From a candidate division FCPU426 bacterium (GTDB lineage Bacteria > Oederibacteriota > PGYV01 > Palsa-1178): a stretch of DNA of 28,364 bases. The translations under genes were made by a program, and so were the position numbers. Position 1 is the stretch's first letter. The number at the start of each line of letters is the position of its first letter. Where the stretch lies: assembly GCA_003167475.1 (NCBI GenBank), contig PMTB01000246.1:489-28852 (forward strand), read 5' to 3'. The notes below the pieces were generated by a model. The model made no database searches, was not told the DNA's origin, and worked only from the letters and a program-made list of their open reading frames with translations. Positions 15,110 through 22,376 of the stretch are shown here, in pieces.

Positions 15110-16141
15110 TTAATTACCGCCAAATAACTTGAATATCCTCACCACATTCTCTCCCGTCAAGTTCCATATAAGGTCCTTTATCTGCCTAAGCGGCGCCGTG
15201 ACAACGCCAAGTTTCAGGCGGCCTTCTATGGAATCCCTGAAAGCGGCCCCGTATTTTACAAAAACGTCGTTGAAATCAGAATCATCAAAATCAAGGTTGA
15301 AATTGATGTAGAACTCCCCTTTTGAATCCTTGAGAAAATCCACAAGCTGCTCCACCGATACCCCGAAAAGCGCCTTGATATCTAGGCTGGTATTTTCCCT
15401 GATCTTTAGCTGCTGGAACTGCATCACATTATTCATATATATATGGCGCATTTCGCCTTTGAGCTGGACTATGAAGTTTATTTTTCCCTTGTCAAACTTC
15501 AGGTTATTCTTCGCGAACATCGGCTCAAAGGTCTTCGCGTCTATACCCGTCGCGAACAAATTAAGGAAGAACCTGTTCTTATAGTACGGGTAAAAGAAGA
15601 ACTTGAGGTATGCTTTCTGGCCCGCCCTGCCGTATATGTTCCCCGCAAGGTCCAGCGTCAAAAACTCCTCGCTTTTTTCCGATCCTTTCGAGGTGCTGAA
15701 CCCCGTTATATTGTTTATATAAAACCTGTATTTCTGCACCATATCCTCGAATTCTATGGTCCCCCTGAAAATATACAGGTACCTGCAGAAAGGTATGACA
15801 AACGCGCGCGCTGACGCCCTGGGAGAGTCCTGGGCCCCGGCCTTTTTGACAAACTTCATTTTCATCCCGACGGCTATAATTCCATCAATGCTTTTTTCAT
15901 AATCTTTCCTTATAAGGTTGCCCAGGTTCAGGTCTATGGTCAAAGCCGGTGAACTTATATTGAGGTACTCAAAATTAATAAAGGTCAGCCTGTCGGGTAT
16001 CACCGAGACGATGAAGGAATAATCCATGCCGGGGGCTATTGTTTTAAGCAGGGGCCTTGCTTCCCTGTTCAGGAATATATTGTACCCGGTGAAGGCCACA
16101 AAGACCAGCACGAGAATGTCCCGGGTATTTTTTTTCATCAT
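15110..16141 (-). CDS. Membrane-anchored protein of unknown function, coupled to endonuclease Q gene
   Basis: A 343-residue protein I do not recognise. A basic start (MMKKNTRD) and a hydrophobic segment at about residues 8-24 make an anchor or uncleaved signal. The remainder alternates hydrophobic and polar residues in strands, for example LTFINFEYLNISSPALTIDLNLGN and KGKINFIVQLKGEM. This resembles the long beta-rich AsmA/DUF748-type envelope proteins, but the match is only by general appearance. There are no cysteine motifs or catalytic signatures. It overlaps the endonuclease Q gene by 4 bp (ATGA) and is the last gene before inverted-repeat copy 1. The gene is secure from length and coupling; its role is not. 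Confidence 0.82.
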   Translation of the reverse strand: MMKKNTRDILVLVFVAFTGYNIFLNREARPLLKTIAPGMDYSFIVSVIPDRLTFINFEYLNISSPALTIDLNLGNLIRKDYEKSIDGIIAVGMKMKFVKKAGAQDSPRASARAFVIPFCRYLYIFRGTIEFEDMVQKYRFYINNITGFSTSKGSEKSEEFLTLDLAGNIYGRAGQKAYLKFFFYPYYKNRFFLNLFATGIDAKTFEPMFAKNNLKFDKGKINFIVQLKGEMRHIYMNNVMQFQQLKIRENTSLDIKALFGVSVEQLVDFLKDSKGEFYINFNLDFDDSDFNDVFVKYGAAFRDSIEGRLKLGVVTAPLRQIKDLIWNLTGENVVRIFKLFGGN

Positions 16142-17400
16142 TCCCCGAATATTTTCATCTGGATGTTTTTTGTCTTATCCTTAAACTTCTCCGCGCCCCT
16201 GAATATGCTTATCTTCCCGAATTCCCCGTCAAAACCCGGTATGATGTTGACTTTTTCCAGCCTCACCCTCAGTATTGCCTCGGTTATTTTTTCATCGGTG
16301 ATGGCAAGCAGCTCTTCCTTTGTGCGGTCCATGAGTATCTCAAACTCTTTGCCGCCTTTTACAAGCATGCGCTCGTACTCGGCCTGTACTTTCTTGCTCG
16401 ACGGCGCCGTTTCCTTGCAGTCGGATATTATCTCCTGCAGTTGTATCAGGTGCCTCTGGGGTATGGCGTTTTCAGGCACGAAGTTCCAGGGCCTGTCCGC
16501 GAGTTCTTCTATGCGGTGCAGCACGCCAAGCGTCAAAGGTTTAAAGCACACCGGGCAGCGGTTCTTTTTCTCCTTGGATTCCCTCGGATGATATGAGATC
16601 CCGCAGTTTGCGTGGCCGTCGTAATAGTACTTCCCCTCCTCGGGGAAGAACTCTATGGTGTACTTAAACCTATTTTTGTCCTTTTTCTCTATAATGTCCT
16701 TTATCTCATAATAATCAAGTTTGCACTCAAACACATTGGCTTCCCTGCCTATTTTCGAAGGCGAATGGGCGTCTGAATTCGATATCAGCGTGATATTGTC
16801 CAGCGCTGATATGCGCCAGTTCGCCGACGGGTCCGATGAAAGCCCTGTTTCTATCGCGTGTATGTACTTTGCCTCGGGGCCGAAACACTCCTCTATGGAA
16901 TCAAATCCGGATTTGGACCCGAATATGGAGAACCAGGGGGTCCAGGCGTGCGCCGGTATGACCATGGCGTCGGGAGTGATGTCAAAAGTGTATTTTACCA
17001 GGTCACGCACGGAAAAACCGAATATGGGCCTTCCATCCGCGGCGGTATTTCCTTTTTCGGAGAGGAGCTTGGAAAAACGCTCCGCGTCCTTTAATGTCGG
17101 CATCACAATGAGCGTATGTATCTTCCTGACCTTGCCGTCCTGCTTGTAAATATTAGATATTTCCGTGGACAATATCACGCGCGCCTGTGTTTTTTTATCC
17201 TTGAGCATGTGCAGTCCGGGCTCTGTCTCGCGGAGCTTATTCTTAAGTTCGCCCAGATAAGCCGGGTGCTGGAAGTCGCCGCATGAAATTATATCTATGC
17301 CTTTTTTGTCCGCCCAAAGCGCTATTTCCGAGACGTTCATGCTTTTCGAAGTCGCGCGCGAGTATTTTGAATGCACGTGGAAGTCGGCTATTACCCTCAT
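16138..17400 (-). CDS. Endonuclease Q (PHP-domain DNA repair nuclease)
   Basis: A 420-residue protein of the EndoQ family (older name TIGR00375). Characterised members nick DNA on the 5' side of deaminated bases (uracil, hypoxanthine, xanthine) and abasic sites. The PHP metal site shows DFHVHS at residues 6-11 (H8, H10), HAWTPWF at 151-157 with the family-specific GSKSGFDSIEECFG after it, and NSDAH at 208-212. The EndoQ zinc finger is at C266, H271, C282 and C285. The length is normal. EndoQ is common in Thermococcales and some methanogens but sporadic in bacteria. It overlaps a Nudix hydrolase gene upstream and the anchored unknown gene downstream by 4 bp each. A PHP phosphatase would lack the zinc finger and the HAWTPWF block. 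Confidence 0.92.
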   Translation of the reverse strand: MRVIADFHVHSKYSRATSKSMNVSEIALWADKKGIDIISCGDFQHPAYLGELKNKLRETEPGLHMLKDKKTQARVILSTEISNIYKQDGKVRKIHTLIVMPTLKDAERFSKLLSEKGNTAADGRPIFGFSVRDLVKYTFDITPDAMVIPAHAWTPWFSIFGSKSGFDSIEECFGPEAKYIHAIETGLSSDPSANWRISALDNITLISNSDAHSPSKIGREANVFECKLDYYEIKDIIEKKDKNRFKYTIEFFPEEGKYYYDGHANCGISYHPRESKEKKNRCPVCFKPLTLGVLHRIEELADRPWNFVPENAIPQRHLIQLQEIISDCKETAPSSKKVQAEYERMLVKGGKEFEILMDRTKEELLAITDEKITEAILRVRLEKVNIIPGFDGEFGKISIFRGAEKFKDKTKNIQMKIFGE

Positions 17401-17900
17401 TTATTCCCCTGCTTTACCAGTTTTTTTATGAATTTCCTGTGGCCTATGAAACCTATAAAAGGCAGCTTTTTAATATCAAAGTATTTTGCTTCAAGCGCGT
17501 CATCGCCCGCCCTGACAACGCCGGTTGTGCCCTCCGCTTTTATGGCGATGACAAGCACCGTACCGAGTTTTATTGTTTCGAGGGTGGCTATATCAAAAAA
17601 ACTCCCTCTCTTAGCCTTCAAACCGGTCTCTTCCTTAAGTTCGCGCAGGCCTGCCTGGACTATCGTCTCATGCTGGTCCATAAACCCTCCGGGCATGGCC
17701 CAGGTCCCTTTCATGGGGTCGAGCTTTCTTTTTACCAGGAGTATTTTGCCGTCCTTTACCGCTAGCACGGCCACGCCTGGCGCGGGGTTATTGAAAAAGT
17801 GCTGTTTGCAGGCGCTGCAGTACCTTAACTTCACTCCGTGGGCGCTGTCATCCGTGAGATGGCGGCCGCAGTGGGGGCAATATTTGTACTTTGGCTTCAT
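17397..17900 (-). CDS. Nudix hydrolase with N-terminal zinc ribbon
   Basis: A 167-residue Nudix protein. A four-cysteine ribbon (C8, C11, C28, C31) is followed by the Nudix domain. The full Nudix box runs from G72 (GFMDQHE) through REL (86-88) to EETGL (90-94), matching GX5EX7REUXEEXGU, with the metal-binding glutamates present. The ribbon-plus-Nudix order resembles NADH pyrophosphatase NudC, but the SQPWPFP specificity motif is absent. The substrate (an NDP-sugar, ADP-ribose, dinucleotide or oxidised NTP) is therefore open. The gene overlaps tyrS and the endonuclease Q gene by 4 bp each. Confidence 0.92.
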   Translation of the reverse strand: MKPKYKYCPHCGRHLTDDSAHGVKLRYCSACKQHFFNNPAPGVAVLAVKDGKILLVKRKLDPMKGTWAMPGGFMDQHETIVQAGLRELKEETGLKAKRGSFFDIATLETIKLGTVLVIAIKAEGTTGVVRAGDDALEAKYFDIKKLPFIGFIGHRKFIKKLVKQGNK

Positions 17901-19096
17901 TCAAACGTCCCGAAGTTTTTCTTGCCTGCCTTGAAAGTGAACGGCAGCTCGCTTTTTTTTATCATCCTCTTGAAATCATCCACTTTCTTTTCATTGATAT
18001 AAAATCCGCCCTGCTCTACCATACGCCTAGCGTCGGAATTGGACGCTACGGCTTTTACTTCCTTTAATATGTCCGATATGGTTATCTCATCCGCCTGGAA
18101 TTTCCAGCTGTACTTATGCGCTTCGTACGGTATGGCTTTGTCCGCGCCGAATGACTTTTCAAAATATTCCACGCCGTATTTCGCGCCTTCCTCATTGATA
18201 TATTTGCGGACTATGTCAAAGGCCAGCTTCTTTTTTATATCCCTGGGGTTCAATCCTTCTTTCATGGACTTTTCCATAGAATCGATTTCCGCCATCGGCG
18301 TATCGGTAAGCAGTTCAAAATAGTTCCTGATAAGGGCGTCCGGAATTGACATTACCTTGCCGAACATATCTTCTGGTTTGTCGTTCAAACCTATGTAATT
18401 ATTCAGGGACTTGCTCATCTTGTTCTTGCCGTCAAGGCCGAGCAGGATAGGCGTGAACATTCCCACCTGCGGCTCCTGTCCGGATTCCCTCTGGAGGAAC
18501 CTGCCCGCGATCACGTTAAAACGCTGGTCGGTCCCGCCTATCTCTATATCCGCCTTTATCATCACGGAATCATACCCCTGCATCACCGGGTACATCATTT
18601 CCAGCAGGGTAAGCGGGTTGTTTTCCTTAAAGCGCTTGTCAAAGGTGTCGTGCTCGAGCATCTGCGCGAGGGTGAACTTGGATACCAGGTTCAGTGTCTC
18701 GGCGAATGTGATCTTCTCGAACCATGTCCCGTTAAATACGATCTCGATCGCGTCGGCCTTCAATATCCTGAAAACCTGTTCCTTGTATGTTGTGACATTC
18801 TGCAATATCTGTTCGCGCGTCAAAGGGGGCCGTCCCGAACTTTTCCCGGAAGGGTCGCCTACCATGGCTGTGTAATCACCGATGATGAGTATGACCTTGT
18901 GTCCGAGGTCCTGGAACTGCCGCAATTTGTTCAGTGTCACGGTATGCCCGAGGTGTATGTCGGACGCAGTCGGGTCAATGCCGAGCTTGATTGTCAGCGG
19001 TTTGTCCTTTTTAAGTTTTTTGACGAGATCGTCCTCGGTGACGATATCAACGACGCCGCGCTTGATTATTTTCAGCTGTTCCTCAACGCTTTTCAT
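17897..19096 (-). CDS. tyrS: Tyrosyl-tRNA synthetase
   Basis: A 399-residue class I aminoacyl-tRNA synthetase that charges tRNA-Tyr. The HIGH-type motif is HLGH at residues 48-51, in the context GIDPTASDIHLGH. KMSKS is at 226-230. A C-terminal S4-type RNA-binding domain lies at about 338-399. The layout fits the TyrZ-type (type 2) bacterial enzymes. The start has GGAGG four bases before ATG. It lies 99 bp after purH, with a hairpin-forming repeat in the gap (19121-19183), and is coupled by a 4-bp overlap to the Nudix gene. No T-box-like leader was recognised. Confidence 0.97.
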   Translation of the reverse strand: MKSVEEQLKIIKRGVVDIVTEDDLVKKLKKDKPLTIKLGIDPTASDIHLGHTVTLNKLRQFQDLGHKVILIIGDYTAMVGDPSGKSSGRPPLTREQILQNVTTYKEQVFRILKADAIEIVFNGTWFEKITFAETLNLVSKFTLAQMLEHDTFDKRFKENNPLTLLEMMYPVMQGYDSVMIKADIEIGGTDQRFNVIAGRFLQRESGQEPQVGMFTPILLGLDGKNKMSKSLNNYIGLNDKPEDMFGKVMSIPDALIRNYFELLTDTPMAEIDSMEKSMKEGLNPRDIKKKLAFDIVRKYINEEGAKYGVEYFEKSFGADKAIPYEAHKYSWKFQADEITISDILKEVKAVASNSDARRMVEQGGFYINEKKVDDFKRMIKKSELPFTFKAGKKNFGTFE

Positions 19097-19120
19097 AGTA
19101 CCTCCGTATAATAGATAATA

Positions 19121-19183
19121 GCAGTTCGAAGTTTTGAGTTTTAAGATAGAACAGAAAACCCGAAACTTAGAACTTAAAACTGC
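19121..19183. repeat. Imperfect inverted repeat between purH and tyrS
   Basis: Arms of 22 bp (19121-19142 and 19162-19183) begin with GCAGTT and are complementary except for about five positions, some of which are G-U compatible. The spacer is 19 bp. No T-run follows the stem in the minus-strand transcript, so it may be a dispersed repeat or an RNA-processing hairpin and not a terminator. Its sequence differs from the other inverted repeats in the window. Confidence 0.6.
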
Positions 19184-19195
19184 CTTTATCTTGCC

Positions 19196-20752
19196 TTAAT
19201 GCCTAAAATGCCTCACGCCGGTAAACACCATCGCTATGTTTTTATCATCGCAGGCCAATATCGAATCCGTATCCCTTACCGAGCCTCCCGGCTGTATTAT
19301 CGCCGTGATCCCGGCCGAGGCTGCCGCGTCCACGTTATCCCTGAACGGGAAAAAAGCGTCGGAGGCCAGTACCGCGCCTTTAGTTTTATCCCCCGCGTTC
19401 TTTATGGCTATGCCCATGGCCCCGACCCTGTTTGTCTGGCCCGGCCCGATCCCTATGGCAACGCCGTCTTTCGCTATCACTATGGCGTTGGATTTGACAT
19501 ATTTGCACACCTTCCAGGCAAATTCCATATCCTTGCTTTCCTGCGTTGACGGCTCCCTTTTTGTCACCTGCCTCAGTTCTGACTTATCAACGGTTTTAAG
19601 GTCAGGTTCCTGCACAAGAAGCCCGCCCGTGACCTTTCTTATATCCATATACTGTATTCCCTTGCCTGTTGATTTTTTCAGTTCCCCGCATTTCATTATC
19701 CTGATATTTTTCTTGCCTTTGAGGATCTCAAGCGCTTCCGCGTCAAAATCCGGGGCGATTATGACTTCCATGAACATTTTCTCAACCTTGTCGGCTATGC
19801 CTTTCGTACACTGCCTATTCATGGCGCAAATGCCGCCGTATGCGGAGAGCGGGTCGGCTTCGTAAGCTTTCACATAAGCATCCGTGATATCAGTGCTTAT
19901 CGCCACCCCGCACGGGTTCGCGTGCTTGATGATGACCGCGGCCGGGTCGTCAAAGGCCTTTACTATATTAAGAGCGGCGTCCATGTCGTAGATATTGTTG
20001 AATGAAAGTTCCTTGCCGTGCAGCTGTTCGCAATTGCCCGGTCCGGTCTCGGGAAAATCCGGGAACACATAGAAAGCGGCTTTCTGGTGCGGGTTCTCGC
20101 CGTAACGCATTCCCTGCTTTTTATCCGCAGATATGATGATCCTGTCGGATAACCCTTCTCCGCCAAGAATGCGCGTTTCAAGGTAATTCGAGATGTAGGT
20201 GTCGTAATCTGCCGTTGTCTTATATGCCTTTACCCTCAGGTAATTCAAGGTTTCAAGTTTTACCCCGCCGGCCTTCATCTCAGCAAGCACTGTGGGATAA
20301 TCAGCCTTATCGGTAAGCACGACCACTGACTGGGCATTCTTAGCGGCCGACCGTATCATGGAAGGCCCGCCGATGTCTATATTCTCTATGACGTCTTCGA
20401 TTGAAATACCCGGTTTTTTAATGACGGATTTGAAAGGATAAAGGTTGATGACTACCATGTCTATTTCCTGTATCCCGTGTTTTTTAATGGTTTCCATGTG
20501 TTCCTTATTGTCGCGCAACGCGAGCAACCCGCCGTGAACCTTAGGGTGCAGTGTCTTAACCCTGCCGTCGAGCATCTCGGGGAACCCGGTAATGTCGGAA
20601 ATATCAAGGGCGTCAACACCCGCGTCCTTAAACGCTTTTTTTGTGCCGCCGGTTGATATAATCTCAACCCCCATGGCCTTTAATTCTTTGGCGAAATCGA
20701 CGATGCCGTCCTTGTCCGAGACGCTGATAAGAGCACGTTTTACCTTTAACAT
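19196..20752 (-). CDS. purH: Bifunctional AICAR formyltransferase/IMP cyclohydrolase
   Basis: A 518-residue enzyme for the last two steps of de novo IMP synthesis. An MGS-like cyclohydrolase domain covers about residues 1-140, with STGGT at 33-37 and DGRVKTLHPKVHGG at 62-75. The AICAR transformylase domain follows, with the KHANPCG motif at 276-282 and the family's GVRHFRH end. The frame is open to an ATG at 20779, but I start at 20752: GGAGG lies five bases upstream of that ATG, and the protein then begins MLKVKRALISVSDK as in other PurH proteins. It shares a strand with purN and lies downstream of the two zinc-ribbon genes, with an A/T-rich inverted repeat in between. Confidence 0.97.
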   Translation of the reverse strand: MLKVKRALISVSDKDGIVDFAKELKAMGVEIISTGGTKKAFKDAGVDALDISDITGFPEMLDGRVKTLHPKVHGGLLALRDNKEHMETIKKHGIQEIDMVVINLYPFKSVIKKPGISIEDVIENIDIGGPSMIRSAAKNAQSVVVLTDKADYPTVLAEMKAGGVKLETLNYLRVKAYKTTADYDTYISNYLETRILGGEGLSDRIIISADKKQGMRYGENPHQKAAFYVFPDFPETGPGNCEQLHGKELSFNNIYDMDAALNIVKAFDDPAAVIIKHANPCGVAISTDITDAYVKAYEADPLSAYGGICAMNRQCTKGIADKVEKMFMEVIIAPDFDAEALEILKGKKNIRIMKCGELKKSTGKGIQYMDIRKVTGGLLVQEPDLKTVDKSELRQVTKREPSTQESKDMEFAWKVCKYVKSNAIVIAKDGVAIGIGPGQTNRVGAMGIAIKNAGDKTKGAVLASDAFFPFRDNVDAAASAGITAIIQPGGSVRDTDSILACDDKNIAMVFTGVRHFRH

Positions 20753-20796
20753 AAGTTCCTCCGTATGTTTTATAAACAACCTTTTGTCATTATTTT

Positions 20797-20925
20797 AATT
20801 AAAAATTCAAAATTCAAAATTAAGAATTATCGTCTATGCCCGTCGCTTTCGCTCCGGTCATATTATAATAACGATCGCGAAAAGCGATACCTTAATTTTT
20901 AATTTTGAATTCTCAATTTTTAATT
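20797..20925. repeat. A/T-rich inverted repeat upstream of purH
   Basis: A left arm at 20797-20824 and a right arm at 20891-20925 are inverted copies built from AATTAAAAATT and AATTCAAAATT words. The right arm is longer by one 7-bp unit (AAAAATT). The inner 66 bp is less A/T-rich and contains small palindromes, such as ATCGC-TTTTC-GCGAT on the minus strand. The element fills most of the 184-bp gap between the zinc-ribbon gene at 20937 and purH. A TATAAT (20860s, minus strand) is present without a good -35 box, so a promoter is not claimed. Confidence 0.7.
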
Positions 20926-20936
20926 GCCTTTAAAGA

Positions 20937-21275
20937 TCACAATTTCCTGAAATCCTCCAAAACTTCCTTCGCCTTTTCCAGATCTTCCTTGTTCACTATT
21001 ATAGTTCCGTATGATTTCCTTTTAAAAAAGCTCAGATTTATATTCGAATGCGGCAGTATGTTGCTCCGCAGGAAACTGTGTATGCCTACGTCTGTAAGCA
21101 TGCCCCGCAAAGCTTCGGCTTCTATGTCGTTCTCAACCTCTGTCAGCTCGGCAACCTCTATGTCGGGCAGGTCGCCCTCTTCTTCAGGAGGCAGCTCCTT
21201 AACCAGATCCGCGCCGCAATCCTCACACTTGGTCACGCCTTCTTTGTACTCGTAAAGGCAGTTTGGGCAGAACAT
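20937..21275 (-). CDS. Small zinc-ribbon plus DUF2007-like protein, paralog B
   Basis: A 112-residue protein. A zinc ribbon (C3, C6, C17, C20) is followed by an acidic linker to about residue 45. A compact alpha/beta domain starts at EVENDIEAEALRGMLTDVGI and ends in TIIVNKEDLEKAKEVLEDF. The second part resembles the DUF2007 'putative signal transducing protein' domain. The start overlaps the stop of the paralog at 21275-21670 by one base (TGATG), so translation is coupled. Position between purN and purH hints at a link to purine metabolism, by context alone. No enzyme motif is visible. Confidence 0.85.
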   Translation of the reverse strand: MFCPNCLYEYKEGVTKCEDCGADLVKELPPEEEGDLPDIEVAELTEVENDIEAEALRGMLTDVGIHSFLRSNILPHSNINLSFFKRKSYGTIIVNKEDLEKAKEVLEDFRKL

Positions 21276-21670
21276 CAGTTCATTCCCATAGAGTCGCGTA
21301 AAACTTTTATGACATCAAGCGCCTTATTTTTCTTATCCCTGTTAACCAAAATAATCCCGTCTATCAGGTGCGGATTGAGCGGCGTATACTCCGCCCTGAC
21401 AAACCTGACAGCGGCGGGAAAGATCGATTCACCATTATATACAGTCCTTTGCCTCATCATGCACTCTATACCGTGTTTTTTTAACGCAGTCATCAATATG
21501 TCCGCTTCGATCTGGTTCGAGACCCGGGCAAGCACATCCGTCGTGACTTCCGCAGCTTTTTCCGCTTTTCGTACTTTCTTTACAGATTTATTTTTATAAA
21601 GTTTTAGGCCGCAATCAGCGCATTTTTTTATACCTTCATTATATTCCATCCCGCATTTGTGGCAAAACAT
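21275..21670 (-). CDS. Small zinc-ribbon plus DUF2007-like protein, paralog A
   Basis: A 131-residue protein with the same layout as its downstream neighbour. A zinc ribbon at C3, C6, C17 and C20 (MFCHKCG...CADCG) is followed by a basic linker (NKSVKKVRKAEKAAE) and a DUF2007-like domain: VSNQIEADILMTALKKHGIE, then GIILVNRDKKNKALDVIKVL. The linker is basic here and acidic in the neighbour, so the two may have complementary partners. The start has GGAGG four bases before ATG, and the gene begins 12 bp after the purN stop. The function is unknown. The shared pattern and adjacency point to a tandem duplication. Confidence 0.87.
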   Translation of the reverse strand: MFCHKCGMEYNEGIKKCADCGLKLYKNKSVKKVRKAEKAAEVTTDVLARVSNQIEADILMTALKKHGIECMMRQRTVYNGESIFPAAVRFVRAEYTPLNPHLIDGIILVNRDKKNKALDVIKVLRDSMGMN

Positions 21671-21682
21671 ACATCCTCCGGT

Positions 21683-22306
21683 TCAGTCCTTTATGATCAC
21701 ACGTCTTCCCTTTATCTCAAGCCTGTCCGCGCAGTATAATTTCACGGCTTCTTTGTACGCCTCATGCTCAAAAGGCAGTATCCTTTTTTGCAGAGTCTCG
21801 GCCGTATCGTTCTGCTCAACCGGCACGGCTTTCTGTATGATGATCGGGCCCGTGTCCGTGCCGTAGTCGGCGAAATGGACCGTGCATCCTGATATCCTTA
21901 CGCCGTATTCTATAACAGCCTTATGCACGTGCAATCCGTACATGCCCGGCCCTCCAAAGGCGGGTAAAAGCGCGGGATGCACGTTCATGATATGGCCGTC
22001 AAATTCGTCCAGGAAAGCCTTTGAAAGTATCTTCATGTAACCGGCCAGACATACCAAATCGACGTTCAGTTCATTCATGCCGTGAGCCAGGGCCAGGTCG
22101 TAATCCTCGGGCGTGGCAAATTCCTTTGGGTTCATATGCAGCGTTCCAAGGCCGTGCTTTAAGGCGCGCTGGAGGCCGTAGGCGTCCTTTTTATTGGAAA
22201 AAACAACCTCTATTTTACCGCCTTTGATGTCATGCGATTCAAAGGCGTCAATCAGGGACTGCAGGTTCGTGCCCCCGCCGGAAACAAAGACCGCTATGCG
22301 TTTCAT
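21683..22306 (-). CDS. purN: Phosphoribosylglycinamide formyltransferase
   Basis: A 207-residue GAR transformylase that transfers a formyl group from 10-formyl-THF in the third step of purine synthesis. GGGTN at residues 10-14 binds the phosphate of GAR. The catalytic triad is visible as N108 and H110 (NVHPALLP) and D151 (YGTDTGP). The length is normal. The start has AAAGGAG five bases before ATG. It begins the run with the two zinc-ribbon genes and purH. A perfect 20-bp palindrome lies 39 bp upstream of the start. Confidence 0.96.
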   Translation of the reverse strand: MKRIAVFVSGGGTNLQSLIDAFESHDIKGGKIEVVFSNKKDAYGLQRALKHGLGTLHMNPKEFATPEDYDLALAHGMNELNVDLVCLAGYMKILSKAFLDEFDGHIMNVHPALLPAFGGPGMYGLHVHKAVIEYGVRISGCTVHFADYGTDTGPIIIQKAVPVEQNDTAETLQKRILPFEHEAYKEAVKLYCADRLEIKGRRVIIKD

Positions 22307-22344
22307 ACAAACTCCTTTGATTTTAAATCCTGCCGCTCCGCAGC

Positions 22345-22364
22345 GGAACGCATATATGCGTTCC
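22345..22364. repeat. Perfect 20-bp palindrome upstream of purN
   Basis: GGAACGCATATATGCGTTCC is its own complement over all 20 bases. A shorter near-palindrome, CCGCTCCGCAGCGG, adjoins it on the left. It lies between the O-antigen-ligase-like gene stop (22377) and the purN start (22306). It could be an operator for the purine genes or a dispersed REP-like unit; only one copy is seen here. Confidence 0.65.
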
Positions 22365-22376
22365 CTACGCTTGATT

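Noticed and set aside
20753..20936. Purine riboswitch ahead of purH
   Set aside because: The gap is filled by an A/T-rich inverted repeat, and I cannot find the conserved three-way junction of a purine riboswitch.
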